Assembly (NCBI GenBank): GCA_902810745.1
Contig: CADDYW010000001.1
Span: 62,001-126,000, forward strand
Length of the DNA: 64,000 nt
Direction: 5' to 3'
Origin: Chloroflexota bacterium
GTDB taxonomy: Bacteria; Chloroflexota; UBA6077; FW602-bin22; CADDYW01
Shown: positions 33,543 through 42,296 of the stretch, piece by piece
Numbering within the stretch: position 1 is the stretch's first letter
Layout of the letters: each line of letters opens with the position of its first letter
The notes under the pieces: model-generated
Told to the model about the DNA's origin: nothing
The model's input: the letters and a program-made list of their open reading frames with translations, nothing else
Database searches by the model: none
Program-made: the position numbers and the translations under genes

Positions 33543-33622
33543 CGCTGCCAAGAACACCACCTCGTCTGCGTAGCGGCTCGCAGATCTCGGCAAGACGCGG
33601 GCCAGCCTGTCGGAATCCTCAT
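33539..33622 (-). CDS. Possible 27-residue leader reading frame upstream of the nucleotidyltransferase gene
   Basis: ATG 33622 is preceded by AGGGAGG at 6 nt, the best ribosome site in this region. The product begins MRIPTGWPASC and is rich in Arg and Trp. Its TGA overlaps the GTG of the downstream gene by 4 nt (GTGA), the usual arrangement for coupled translation. It could equally be a chance frame, or indicate a frameshift at the true N terminus of the downstream gene. Confidence 0.25.
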   Translation of the reverse strand: MRIPTGWPASCRDLRAATQTRWCSWQR

Positions 33623-33824
33623 CGTGCGCCTCCCTGAGAAAGGCTGCCGCTCCGGCGGCCCCGGTCCGGGTACGGTTCGTGCGGTCAGCTGTCCCGTGGC
33701 GCCAGCGCCCGCTCGGTGACGCATCCTGGCCGCCACGGCGATCGACCGTGGGATCGGCTCGTCCAGGGAACGGGTGCTGCGCAAGGAATTGTGACACGCC
33801 TCTCTCGGCAGCTGTGGAGACTCG

Positions 33825-34022
33825 ATGACAGACCGCTGGGAGTTCACGTGGAGCGAGCTTGATCTTGAAAACGGTCTGGTGGGCGACCCACGCAGTCCAC
33901 ACCGCGAAACGATTAACGAGCGGGGCGCCCGAGGGTGGGAGCTGGTATCGGTCGTCTGCCTACCGAATCATGCTCACCATCGTGTGATCGCCTTCTTCAA
34001 GCGCCGGGCAGCCGACACCTGA
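33825..34022 (+). CDS. DUF4177-like small protein
   Basis: A 65-residue protein with the family pattern of aromatic-rich strands (WEFTWSELDLE), NERGARGWELVSVVCLP and a final AFFKRR. These match the short single-domain proteins grouped as DUF4177, whose function is unknown. ATG 33825 has GGAG at 5 nt. It is divergent from the nucleotidyltransferase gene; the 33623-33824 gap between them shows nothing else clear. Confidence 0.7.
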   Translation: MTDRWEFTWSELDLENGLVGDPRSPHRETINERGARGWELVSVVCLPNHAHHRVIAFFKRRAADT

Positions 34023-34091
34023 AACCGCGTCATAACGCCTGAATCACCCGAATCTGGTACTTTTGTCGCGCTCTGGCACGGCGGCCGGAGC

Positions 34092-34121
34092 TTGACAGTC
34101 GCAGCAGCCTCGTGATAGCCT
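34092..34121 (+). promoter_or_regulatory. Predicted promoter and 5' hairpin of the RlpA-LysM gene
   Basis: Perfect -35 TTGACA (34092-34097), 18 nt and TAGCCT (34116-34121) with a TGA extension. Immediately downstream, GGCGGGC-AGC-GCCCGCC (34132-34148) forms a 7-bp GC hairpin. That would be close to the very 5' end of the mRNA and just before the CAGGAGG ribosome site. Confidence 0.5.
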
Positions 34122-34164
34122 GCAGCAAACTGGCGGGCAGCGCCCGCCTGGCGCAGGAGGCTGC

Positions 34165-35088
34165 ATGCTTTCGCTACGTCGTTCGAGGGTTGGGTTGAGC
34201 GCCATGGCTCTGGCCACGGCGCTGGCGATGCTCTCCCCGGGGCTGGTGAACGCTGATAGCGGCTGGGCCACGTGGTACGGACCAGGCTTCCAGGGCAACG
34301 TTATGTACAACGGCCAGATCTTCGACATGTACGATCCCACCACGACCGCGTGCAACATCTACCCGCTGGGCACCTGGATCAAGGTTACCAATCCTGCCAA
34401 CGGACGATCGGTCGTCGTCCAGGTTCGTGATCGCGGGGCCTTCAAGCACGCGTTGGATCTCTCCTACGCGGCATTCAAGGCGATTGCGAACCCTGCGCTG
34501 ATGGCAATTCGCGTGAACTATGACGTCGTCTCTGGCCCATCTGGCGCTCCGCTGGCCTCCCGGGCGGCGCCGTCCACTCGCGGTACCCGTCCGGCCCCGA
34601 GCAGTCAGTATGTGGTTCAGCAAGGCGATACGCTCGACGGTATCGCGGCTCGGGTTGGAATCGATGCCAGCCGCCTGGCTGCGTGGAACGGTCTCGCGGA
34701 TCCCGACCACGTCGTCGTCGGCCAGGTACTGCGGCTGACCGCTCCGCCCGCACCCGCTCCAGCAAGATCGTCCCCTGGCACCTACGTCGTCCAGCCCGGT
34801 GACACCCTGGCGAGTATCGCCGACCACTTCGGCGTGTCGACCAGCAGTCTGGCCGCTGCTAATAGCCTGACCAATCCCGACAGTATTATCACCGGCCAGG
34901 TGCTGTCTATTCCTGGCGCGACCGTCAAATCTGCTTCGACCAGACGATACGTCGTTCAGCCCGGAGATAGTTTGTCCGGCATCGCCGATAGCTTTGGGAT
35001 CAACCTCGACCATCTGATCTCCACCAACCAGATCAGCGACCCGGCCCTGATCCAGCCAGGAATGGTCCTCACCATCCCTTCGAGCTAG
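34165..35088 (+). CDS. Secreted RlpA-like double-psi beta-barrel protein with three LysM domains
   Basis: A 307-residue exported cell-wall protein. A signal peptide (about 1-30, cleavage near VNA-DS) is followed by an RlpA/DPBB domain (about 33-122; WATWYGPGFQG, LGTWIKVTN, VRDRGAF). A Pro/Ser linker then leads to three LysM peptidoglycan-binding repeats at about 148-192, 207-250 and 262-305. RlpA-type domains in other bacteria are septal lytic transglycosylases or related barrels. D89 is in place, but activity is not certain. It is probably monocistronic, with aroA behind its own promoter. Confidence 0.9.
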   Translation: MLSLRRSRVGLSAMALATALAMLSPGLVNADSGWATWYGPGFQGNVMYNGQIFDMYDPTTTACNIYPLGTWIKVTNPANGRSVVVQVRDRGAFKHALDLSYAAFKAIANPALMAIRVNYDVVSGPSGAPLASRAAPSTRGTRPAPSSQYVVQQGDTLDGIAARVGIDASRLAAWNGLADPDHVVVGQVLRLTAPPAPAPARSSPGTYVVQPGDTLASIADHFGVSTSSLAAANSLTNPDSIITGQVLSIPGATVKSASTRRYVVQPGDSLSGIADSFGINLDHLISTNQISDPALIQPGMVLTIPSS

Positions 35089-35241
35089 ATCCTGGCGCAC
35101 CCGGGTGAATACCGGGGCTGCGATGCAGCGGCAGGGGTCGTCGGTGGCTGTCCTGAACCTCTCGGCGTGGGTCGGTTACCACAACGTGCCGGCCCACGCT
35201 GCCGATCTGTCTCGTTCCGGAGCGTGGCGGCGCCCATCGTG

Positions 35242-35271
35242 TTGACGGAGTCCGGATACGGATGGTAACCT
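35242..35271 (+). promoter_or_regulatory. Predicted promoter of aroA
   Basis: TTGACG (35242-35247), 18 nt and TAACCT (35266-35271) with a TGG extension. The leader to GTG 35314 is about 36 nt. The preceding 35089-35241 gap has no other recognised element. Confidence 0.45.
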
Positions 35272-35313
35272 TCGGACACGGCAACTGATGATCGCATCGG
35301 GTCCGAGGATAGC

Positions 35314-36609
35314 GTGAGCAAAGTTATTGATTCGATCGAGATCCGTCCCGCGACGAAGCCAGTCGATGCGACGATCAGCCTGCCAGGGTCGAAGAGCTAC
35401 ACCAACCGCGCTCTCTTGATCGCCGCCCTGGCCGATGGGGAATCCGAGATTCAGCACGCGCTGTTCAGCGACGACACCGAGCTGATGATTATTGCGCTTC
35501 GGTCACTCGGATTCTCGGTCGAGGCGTCGCCCGACCGTGAGATCATTCGCGTGCGGGGGACAGGCGGGACGGTTCCTGCCACGTCGGCCGACCTCTTCGT
35601 CGGAAACGCCGGGACGGCCGCGCGGTTTCTGACCGCCCTGGTCGCACTTGGCCACGGTCGTTACCGCATCGACGGCGTCCCGAGAATGCGCGAGCGTCCC
35701 ATCGGCCCATTGCTCGACGCCCTCAACCAGCTCGAGATCGATGCCGTCAGTGTAGACCACAATGATTGCCTGCCGATCGTGATCACGAGCCAGGGACTCG
35801 CGGGCGGAATAGCTGAGATCGACGGCAACGCGAGCAGCCAGTTCGTCAGCGCGCTGATGATGGTCGCCCCGTGCACGCCGCGAGGCATCAGTCTCCGCAT
35901 CCGCGGGACCCTCGTCTCTCAGCCCTACGTCGATCTGACTCGGAGCGTGATGTCTGCTTTCGGAGCCACGACGCAGAACGAGGGCTATCGGCATATTGTC
36001 GTTCCGGGAAATCAGACCTACCACGCGCGAACCTATCAGGTCGAACCGGACGCGAGCGGCGCATCGTACTTCCTGGCGGCGGCCGCTGTCACCGGAGGAC
36101 GTGTCAGGATCCTTGCGCTCTCACGATCGTCCGCACAGGGTGACTTGCGGCTGGCTCAGATCTTCGAGCGGATGGGCTGTCAGGTCGAGTGGGGTGATGA
36201 CTACGTCGAGCTGCGCGGTCCCTCGCAGCTGACCGGCGTCGACGTCGACATGGCAGATCTATCCGACGTTGCTCCAACCCTTGCCGCCATCGCACCGTTT
36301 GCCAGCAGCCCCGTGCGTATCCGAGGCATCGGCCACATCCGTCGAAAGGAGACCGACCGCATTCGCGCCGTCACCAGTGAGCTGCAGCGGCTGGGCGCGA
36401 CGGTCGTCGAGCACGAGGACGGCTGGGAGATCCAGCCGTCGGCACTAACACCCGCGGCCATCGAGACCTATGACGATCACCGCATGGCGATGAGCTTCGC
36501 GGTGACCGGCCTCAGAGTCCCGGGCTTGCGCATCTTGAATCCCCGCTGTGTCACCAAGACGTTTCCGGACTTCTTCGACCGGTTCGCTCGCTTGACCACT
36601 CCCGAGTGA
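35314..36609 (+). CDS. aroA: 3-phosphoshikimate 1-carboxyvinyltransferase (EPSP synthase)
   Basis: Sixth step of the shikimate pathway: shikimate-3-phosphate plus phosphoenolpyruvate to EPSP. The 431-residue product shows LPGSKSYTNRALLIAALA near the N terminus, LFVGNAGTAARFLTA, the IDGNASSQFVSALMM segment, and RRKETDRIRA with TYDDHRMAMSFA near the C terminus. Starts at GTG 35314 with GAGGAT just upstream. Other aro genes are dispersed in this window. The M1 peptidase gene follows after 10 nt. Confidence 0.97.
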   Translation: MSKVIDSIEIRPATKPVDATISLPGSKSYTNRALLIAALADGESEIQHALFSDDTELMIIALRSLGFSVEASPDREIIRVRGTGGTVPATSADLFVGNAGTAARFLTALVALGHGRYRIDGVPRMRERPIGPLLDALNQLEIDAVSVDHNDCLPIVITSQGLAGGIAEIDGNASSQFVSALMMVAPCTPRGISLRIRGTLVSQPYVDLTRSVMSAFGATTQNEGYRHIVVPGNQTYHARTYQVEPDASGASYFLAAAAVTGGRVRILALSRSSAQGDLRLAQIFERMGCQVEWGDDYVELRGPSQLTGVDVDMADLSDVAPTLAAIAPFASSPVRIRGIGHIRRKETDRIRAVTSELQRLGATVVEHEDGWEIQPSALTPAAIETYDDHRMAMSFAVTGLRVPGLRILNPRCVTKTFPDFFDRFARLTTPE

Positions 36610-36619
36610 CAGCTATCCG

Positions 36620-38338
36620 ATGCGAAACGTGATCGCCCAGGCCTGGCTGGTACTTGTACTGATCCTGCCAGCTGGCATCGGATTGGCCAATCACGGCGCC
36701 GCCGCGGAGGCGGCAGCCGCGCGGTCCGTCTCGATGTCGGCGCGCTACTCGCTCGACGTCACCGTCGACGATGTCCATCACCGCCTGGATGCTCACGAGA
36801 TCGTCGAGGCGACGAATCGAACCGATACCCCCCTCTCGTCGCTCGTCTTCAACGTTACACCACGACACTTTTCCGGCTTTGAGATCCTCGCTCTAACCGT
36901 GGACGGAACGGCACAGCAGCCCAAATTTGACGACGTTGTCATGGAAGTACCGCTGCCGATACCCCTCGGCCCTGAGCAGACGACCAGGATCGATCTACGT
37001 TTCCGCGAAACCGTCCCCTCGCCGGGCAATATCCGGTACGGCTACAGTGACGGGATCCTGGCGTTAGGGAATTGGTTCCCGATCCTCGCCGTCTACCGCG
37101 ATGATGGCTGGGATCGCCATCACTACTCGGACGTTGGCGATCCGTTCTTCACCGAGGCGGCTGACTACCAGGTGACACTCCATGGGGATCCGCATCTGGT
37201 GATTGCACACTCGGGCGTGCTCACAAAATATAGCAACGGGCAGTGGGAGTTCACTGGGAGCGGCATCCGCGACTTCGCCCTGGCCCTGTCACGCCGTTAC
37301 GAGTCCCACACGGTCGAGGTCGACGGAACCAGGATCACAAGCTACTATCTTCCAGAGGACAAGAACGGCGGTCAGAGCGCCCTGGAATACGCAAGAGAAG
37401 CGTTCGACTGGTATGTCGCTCACCTCGGACCCTACGGCTACCCTTCGTTTCAGGTTGCCGAGACGCCCAGCCACGTCGCCACCGACGTCGGACAGGAGTA
37501 CCCAAATCTCATCTTCATTGCGACGACGCAGGAGCATCAGCCACCGCCGCCTGGCAACTACCTGACCTACCTCGTGGCGCACGAGACTGCACATCAGTGG
37601 TTCTACGGACTCGTCGGCAGCGATCAGGTCCGCGAGCCCTGGCTCGACGAAGGTCCCGCGGTTCACCTCAGCTATCTGTTTCTGAGAGATCGCTACCCCG
37701 CCGCGTACGCCAGGGAGTGGGCGCAGGTCCAGGCTGACTACCAGAAGGCCGTTGCCTCCTGGGGGAAAAAGGCCCTGGACACCGAGGTCAGCGATTACCG
37801 CGGAGACGACCAGTACTTCGGGCTACTCTACCGCGGATCGGCTCTCTTTCTGGATCGCCTGCGCGAAGCCATGGGCACCGACAGCTATCTCACCTTCCTG
37901 CGTGATTACGTCGCCACGTATCGCGGGCAGACAGCAACGACTCGGGATTTCCTGCTTCTGGCCGAGCGCTACGCGGGTCGAGATCTTTCCGACCTCTACC
38001 GCGAATACTTCCGTCCCACCTCGTACGCGTCACCAACCGCCGTAGCCACCGCCACGCTGCCTATCAGCCGAACGCCCGCACCGACGGCAACGCAGCGCCC
38101 CGCGCCGACAGCGACCCCCAGCACGCTCGTGGCAACCCCCACCCCGCCTACCCCTATCGCGGCGTCACCCACGGCGCTGCCACCAGCGCCAGCTGTCATC
38201 GCCACGCCAACCGCTTCCGCACGGGACGAAGCCGGGTCGCAAGGGCTGGGATCCGCACTGGGTCTGATCGTTGCCAGCAGTCTGGCGGGCTTACTGCTCG
38301 TGGGATTGCTGTCCTTCCTGCTGATGCGCCGATCGTAG
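36620..38338 (+). CDS. Surface-anchored M1-family metallopeptidase
   Basis: Gluzincin aminopeptidase-like protein, 572 residues. Signal peptide about 1-30; beta-sandwich N-terminal domain; catalytic domain with HETAH (H321, E322, H325) and the downstream ligand E344 in WLDEGPA. The canonical GAMEN exopeptidase motif is replaced by GQEYPN (291-296), so aminopeptidase activity is not certain. A Pro/Thr/Ala-rich stalk (about 471-540) leads to a C-terminal transmembrane helix (about 549-567) and a short RRS tail. This predicts an outward-facing enzyme tethered to the membrane. It may share a transcript with aroA. Confidence 0.88.
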   Translation: MRNVIAQAWLVLVLILPAGIGLANHGAAAEAAAARSVSMSARYSLDVTVDDVHHRLDAHEIVEATNRTDTPLSSLVFNVTPRHFSGFEILALTVDGTAQQPKFDDVVMEVPLPIPLGPEQTTRIDLRFRETVPSPGNIRYGYSDGILALGNWFPILAVYRDDGWDRHHYSDVGDPFFTEAADYQVTLHGDPHLVIAHSGVLTKYSNGQWEFTGSGIRDFALALSRRYESHTVEVDGTRITSYYLPEDKNGGQSALEYAREAFDWYVAHLGPYGYPSFQVAETPSHVATDVGQEYPNLIFIATTQEHQPPPPGNYLTYLVAHETAHQWFYGLVGSDQVREPWLDEGPAVHLSYLFLRDRYPAAYAREWAQVQADYQKAVASWGKKALDTEVSDYRGDDQYFGLLYRGSALFLDRLREAMGTDSYLTFLRDYVATYRGQTATTRDFLLLAERYAGRDLSDLYREYFRPTSYASPTAVATATLPISRTPAPTATQRPAPTATPSTLVATPTPPTPIAASPTALPPAPAVIATPTASARDEAGSQGLGSALGLIVASSLAGLLLVGLLSFLLMRRS

Positions 38339-38377
38339 GCGGCAGACCTCACCGACGATCAGCGTGGCACGCGGGCC

Positions 38378-39022
38378 TCAGCGCGAGCGTAGAACCGCGC
38401 GTCCAAGGGCATCCTCCAGTGCAGGAATTGGAATCGCCCCTTCGCGATAGACGATCGGCGGATCAGTCGTCGGATCCATGACCGTCGACTCGATTCCGCC
38501 AGGGGCAGGGCCGGCATCGAGAACGATCGCGACCTGATCTCCGAGCTCGGAGAAAGCCTGGGCCGCGTCGGTCGGGCTGGGGCGACCGGAGCGATTTGCG
38601 CTCGTCGTTGGAAGCGGCTCGCCGAGGCGCCGCACCAGGGCGCGAGGGATCGGATGGTCGGGCATCCGCACGGCAATTGTTGGCCCTCCGGCCGCGACAA
38701 CGTCCGGGACGGAAGGCCTTCGCGGGAGGATCAACGTCAGACCGCCCGGCCAAAAGCGCGCCATGAGCGTCTTGGCCGCATCCGGCACGGCAGCAGCGAC
38801 CGATTCGACGTCCTCGATGCGGTCGACCAGGAGGGCAATTGGCTTCTCGGGAGGCCGGCCCTTGGCTACGAAAATGTTCTCCACGGCACTCGGTCGACTC
38901 AGCGCTGCCGAGACGCCATACACGGTGTCAGTAGGCAAGATCACAAGCTCGCCCGCGATCAGTGCCTCGGCAGCGAGGTCGATCGACGGCTGAGAAAATG
39001 CTGGCAGAATCTTGGCGCTCAT
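38378..39022 (-). CDS. tsaC: Threonylcarbamoyl-AMP synthase
   Basis: YrdC/Sua5-domain enzyme making threonylcarbamoyl-adenylate for the t6A37 tRNA modification. The 214-residue product has VILPTDTVYGVSAALS, the KGRPPEKPIALLV substrate-binding segment, WPGGLTLIL and PTTSANRSGRPS. There is no C-terminal Sua5 domain. ATG 39022 has GGGGAGC 5 nt upstream; an in-frame opening to 39097 is discarded. It lies downstream of prfA-prmC and a HAD gene, a common translation-related cluster. Confidence 0.94.
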   Translation of the reverse strand: MSAKILPAFSQPSIDLAAEALIAGELVILPTDTVYGVSAALSRPSAVENIFVAKGRPPEKPIALLVDRIEDVESVAAAVPDAAKTLMARFWPGGLTLILPRRPSVPDVVAAGGPTIAVRMPDHPIPRALVRRLGEPLPTTSANRSGRPSPTDAAQAFSELGDQVAIVLDAGPAPGGIESTVMDPTTDPPIVYREGAIPIPALEDALGRAVLRSR

Positions 39023-39130
39023 CGTCTGCTCCCCGTAGAAAATCAAACGTCGACCACACGACGACAGGCGCGGTGACCGCGCATCGTGCCGATGCACGGG
39101 GCCCGCGCTGCCTCGCCGATTCGGCGTTCG

Positions 39131-39961
39131 TCACTGGCGGTTGAGGATCCAGTCGATCGCCTCGGCGACCCCATCCTCTTCGACCGTTCCAACCACGCGC
39201 GTCGCCAGAGCCTTCAGACGATCGGTTCCGTTGCCCATCGCGAAGGAGAGACCCGCGGCTTGCAAGAGCGTCATATCGTTATCGCCATCGCCGATCGCCG
39301 CGGTCTCCTCCGTGGGCACGCCCAGGCGTTCGGCAAGCGCCCGAAGCGCCTTCCCCTTGTCCACGGACGGATTGACCATCTCGCAGTACTGCGGAACTGA
39401 GCTGGAAACAGAGAGGCTTCCTTCGAACTGCTTCGACAGCGCCGTCACCAGCCCGGACTCGACGGACGGCAGGCGCACGATCACCATCTTCGTCGGAGCC
39501 CGAACGAGAAAAGACTGGAGATCGGCCACGACAACCGGGTCGACGCGATTGAGCTGTCGCGTGAACTCGGCTTCGGGCGACAGGCGCTCGACGTAGATCG
39601 TATCGCCAACGTAGGCATTGACGTGCATCCGTGCTTGCCGCGCGTAGGCGACCACATTCTGTGCTACCGACGAATCGACCGGCAGGTGGAAGAGGGTTTC
39701 GCCGGCCGGGTCGCTCACGAGCGCGCCGTTGTAGTAGATCTGGGGCCCGTCGAGGCGGAGCAGGCTGACGAAGGGTGCTGCCGCCGATGGCATTCGCCCG
39801 GTGGCTAGGACGACGCGGATGCCCGCGCGCTGCGCTGCAGAAATGGCACTCTGAACCGCCTGGGAGATCCTGAGATCGCCTCTGAACAGCGTCCCGTCCA
39901 TGTCGCACGCCAGAAGGCGAACACGTCGGTGGTATGCGGACACGTCGACGTCACATCCCAC
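39131..39961 (-). CDS. Cof-type HAD-superfamily phosphatase (subclass IIB)
   Basis: Predicted small-molecule phosphatase, 276 residues. HAD motif I is LLACDMDGTL (near 16-25), the C2B cap follows, and the late motifs are VDKGKALRALAERLGV and IGDGDNDMTLLQAAG. Substrates of relatives include sugar phosphates and flavin or PLP phosphates; not determined here. It begins at GTG 39961, 11 nt inside prmC, or possibly at GTG 39943. It is in the prfA-prmC-tsaC cluster. Confidence 0.88.
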   Translation of the reverse strand: MGCDVDVSAYHRRVRLLACDMDGTLFRGDLRISQAVQSAISAAQRAGIRVVLATGRMPSAAAPFVSLLRLDGPQIYYNGALVSDPAGETLFHLPVDSSVAQNVVAYARQARMHVNAYVGDTIYVERLSPEAEFTRQLNRVDPVVVADLQSFLVRAPTKMVIVRLPSVESGLVTALSKQFEGSLSVSSSVPQYCEMVNPSVDKGKALRALAERLGVPTEETAAIGDGDNDMTLLQAAGLSFAMGNGTDRLKALATRVVGTVEEDGVAEAIDWILNRQ

Positions 39962-40901
39962 GCGGTGTGATCGCGAGCACGCGGTCCCGACCTTCCAGGT
40001 CTGGTTCTACTCGCGACTCTCGATCTGGGAAAGACATCCGCGCCAGTTCCAGCGCGGCAGCGCCCTGATGATCGCCAATCTCGGCAAACAGGGCACCATC
40101 AGGCGCAAGGACGCGCGACGCCTGGGCGAGAAGGCGTCGGTACAGATCGAGGCCATCCGCGCCGCCGTCCAGAGCCTCCCTCGGCTCACGCTGGACCTCG
40201 GTCGGAAGGCGCGCGATCTCATCCGTCGGAATGTACGGCAGATTGGCGACGATCAGGTCGATCGGCCCGACGAGGCCGTCGAGCAGGTCGGCCTGCACGG
40301 TCAGCACACGTCCATCGACGGCGTGTCGTCGGCAGTTCTCGTGGGCCACCGCGAGCGCGCTGGCGAACCGATCCACCAGTACGACCTGGGCGGACGCAAT
40401 CTCGAGCGCCAGGGAGATCCCAAGGATGCCGCTTCCGGTCCCGACGTCGACGACGCGAAGGCTATGGCTAGCATCGTCCGGGGACTCGCTCACGAGACCA
40501 TCTGAACAGCAGCCCTTACGCGACGACGTCGTCCCGGCCGGCTGAAGCACGAGGGGTGAACGCGCCCTGCTCCTGGCAAACCTGATCGCGTGCTCGAGCA
40601 GTGTCTCAGTTTCCGGACGCGGAATCAGGACGCGAGGGTCGACGAGGAACGAGCGACCGTAAAACTCGCGCGTACCGAGCAGGTAGGCGAGTGGCTCTCC
40701 TGCCAGGCGCCGGTCGACGAGAGCCTGCAGGCGTTCGGCGGACGCCGGGTCGACCATTGCATCAAGGTTCTGGTAGATCCAGACGCGAGATCGTTGGAGC
40801 GCGGCCGCGGCGAGCAGCCGCGCTTCGATCCATGCCTCATCGCAGCCGGACCGTTCCAGCTGCTGCGCGGCGCCCCGCAGTACCTCCGCGATCCGGCACA
40901 T
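39951..40901 (-). CDS. prmC: Release factor glutamine methyltransferase
   Basis: Methylates the glutamine of the GGQ motif in release factors. The 316-residue product has the N-terminal helical domain, LLGTREFYGRSFLVDPRVLIPRPETE, and the SAM-binding VVDVGTGSGILGISLA. The catalytic NPPY motif appears as NLPYIP. A 30-residue Ser/Arg/Cys-rich insert lies between the two domains (after RFARSRAR). It starts on the codon right after the prfA stop (TGA-ATG), so it is translationally linked to its substrate. Confidence 0.93.
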   Translation of the reverse strand: MCRIAEVLRGAAQQLERSGCDEAWIEARLLAAAALQRSRVWIYQNLDAMVDPASAERLQALVDRRLAGEPLAYLLGTREFYGRSFLVDPRVLIPRPETETLLEHAIRFARSRARSPLVLQPAGTTSSRKGCCSDGLVSESPDDASHSLRVVDVGTGSGILGISLALEIASAQVVLVDRFASALAVAHENCRRHAVDGRVLTVQADLLDGLVGPIDLIVANLPYIPTDEIARLPTEVQREPREALDGGADGLDLYRRLLAQASRVLAPDGALFAEIGDHQGAAALELARMSFPDRESRVEPDLEGRDRVLAITPRGM

Positions 40902-41978
40902 TCAGGCCACTCCCGCCGATCTACGTTCTTCCTCCGCGCGATCGGCAGCAATCAGTGCCTCGATCAGGTCGTCTAGCTCGCCATCGAGAAGTCCGTCGAG
41001 GTGGTGTCTCGTGAGCCCAATGCGGTGATCGGTCACGCGATCTTGCGGGAAGTTATAGGTGCGAATCTTCTCGCTGCGATCGCCAGTTCCGACCTGTGAT
41101 CGACGTGATGCGTCGATCTCCTGGTTCCGCTTGGTCTGCTCCATGTCGAACAGGCGGGCGCGAAGGACCGCCATCGCCTTGTTTCGATTCTTCAGCTGAG
41201 AACGCTCATCCTGACAGGTGACCACGATCCCCGTGGGCAGATGAGTGATCCGAATCGCCGTGCTGTTCTTCTGCACGTTCTGTCCGCCCGCACCAGACGA
41301 CCGGAAGACGTCGATTCGCAGATCATCCGGGTCGATCGTTACCTGCACCTCGTCGACCTCCGGGAGCACTGCCACTGTCGCGGTCGACGTGTGAATGCGA
41401 CCGTTTGCCTCGGTTGCCGGGACGCGCTGGACACGGTGCACACCGCTCTCGTACTTGAGCTGTGAATACGCACCGCGGCCTCGGATCTCGAAGATGATCT
41501 CCTTGAATCCGCCGATACCGGTCTCGTGGGCATCGATAACCTCGGTCGACCAGTGGCGACGCTCGGCAAATCGCGTGTACATGCGGAACAAATCCGCGGC
41601 GAACAGCGCTGCTTCTTCACCGCCTGCACCGGCCCGGATCTCGACGATCACATCACGGTCATCGTTCGGATCGCGCGGGGCGAGCATAGCCCGAATCTCC
41701 GCCATCAACCGTTCGGTCTCGTGCTCCTGCCTGGCTACTTCCTCCCGTGCCAGAGCAAGCAGATCCGGATCGTTCTCGGTCCTGCAGAGCAGCCGCGCAT
41801 CCTCGAGCTCCTTCTGAGCCTTCTGGTACGCTCGGTAGCGGGTGACAATCTCCTCGAGCTCGGCCCGCTCGCGCGATAACGCCTGCAATCGCTGCGGATC
41901 GGCGAGAACGTCGGGATCAGCCATCTGGATCAGGAGATCGTCGTAACGCTGCGCCATGCGTTCGAGAGCTTCAATCAT
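40902..41978 (-). CDS. prfA: Peptide chain release factor 1
   Basis: Recognises UAA and UAG and triggers peptide release. The 358-residue product contains the codon-recognition tripeptide PAT (187-189), which distinguishes RF1 from the SPF of RF2, and the catalytic GGQ (231-233). ATG 41978 has GGAGG 8 nt upstream. The frame remains open for 87 more codons to 42239, but without a ribosome site or conserved residues. A leader of about 300 nt precedes it. Confidence 0.96.
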   Translation of the reverse strand: MIEALERMAQRYDDLLIQMADPDVLADPQRLQALSRERAELEEIVTRYRAYQKAQKELEDARLLCRTENDPDLLALAREEVARQEHETERLMAEIRAMLAPRDPNDDRDVIVEIRAGAGGEEAALFAADLFRMYTRFAERRHWSTEVIDAHETGIGGFKEIIFEIRGRGAYSQLKYESGVHRVQRVPATEANGRIHTSTATVAVLPEVDEVQVTIDPDDLRIDVFRSSGAGGQNVQKNSTAIRITHLPTGIVVTCQDERSQLKNRNKAMAVLRARLFDMEQTKRNQEIDASRRSQVGTGDRSEKIRTYNFPQDRVTDHRIGLTRHHLDGLLDGELDDLIEALIAADRAEEERRSAGVA

Positions 41979-42285
41979 CGACGTTCCCTCCTTTCCAATA
42001 GCGTCTCCTGTTGCAAGCTTGAGCCGGGACGCGAGTGGCAGCGATGCGCGAAACATATCGCACCATTCGCCGCGCTGCTCCCTCGCTGGTCCCGGTCTCA
42101 TCACGAGCAAAACAAATCGGCCAGATTTGCCCAGCGGCCTGACAGGATGCCGGAGAACAAGAGGAAGTTCGACCGGAGGGATGCTCCGGTGCAAACCGCG
42201 TGTCCCTTCCGCCGATCGCGTTCCTGACCAGGAACGCAACGCTACCAGCGCACGTCAGGCGAATCACGGCCGTCTCCCTATTATA
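41979..42285 (-). promoter_or_regulatory. Long 5' leader of prfA with extended -10 promoter and inverted repeats
   Basis: The minus strand has TGG-TATAAT with the hexamer at 42285-42280 and no good -35. Transcription from there gives about 295 nt before prfA. The leader holds a 20-bp palindrome (42218-42237, arms GCGTTCCTG/CAGGAACGC) and a 7-bp hairpin (ACCGGAG/CTCCGGT, 42172-42190). The gap from here to 42296 has no separate gene with a ribosome site. Regulation of release-factor synthesis by this leader is only an inference. Confidence 0.45.
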
Positions 42286-42296
42286 CCACGCGCCGA

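Noticed and set aside
41979-42239. In-frame 87-codon extension of prfA
   Set aside because: RF1 begins at MIEALERM with GGAGG upstream; the extension includes the palindromic leader and looks unconserved. Kept only as a leader curiosity.
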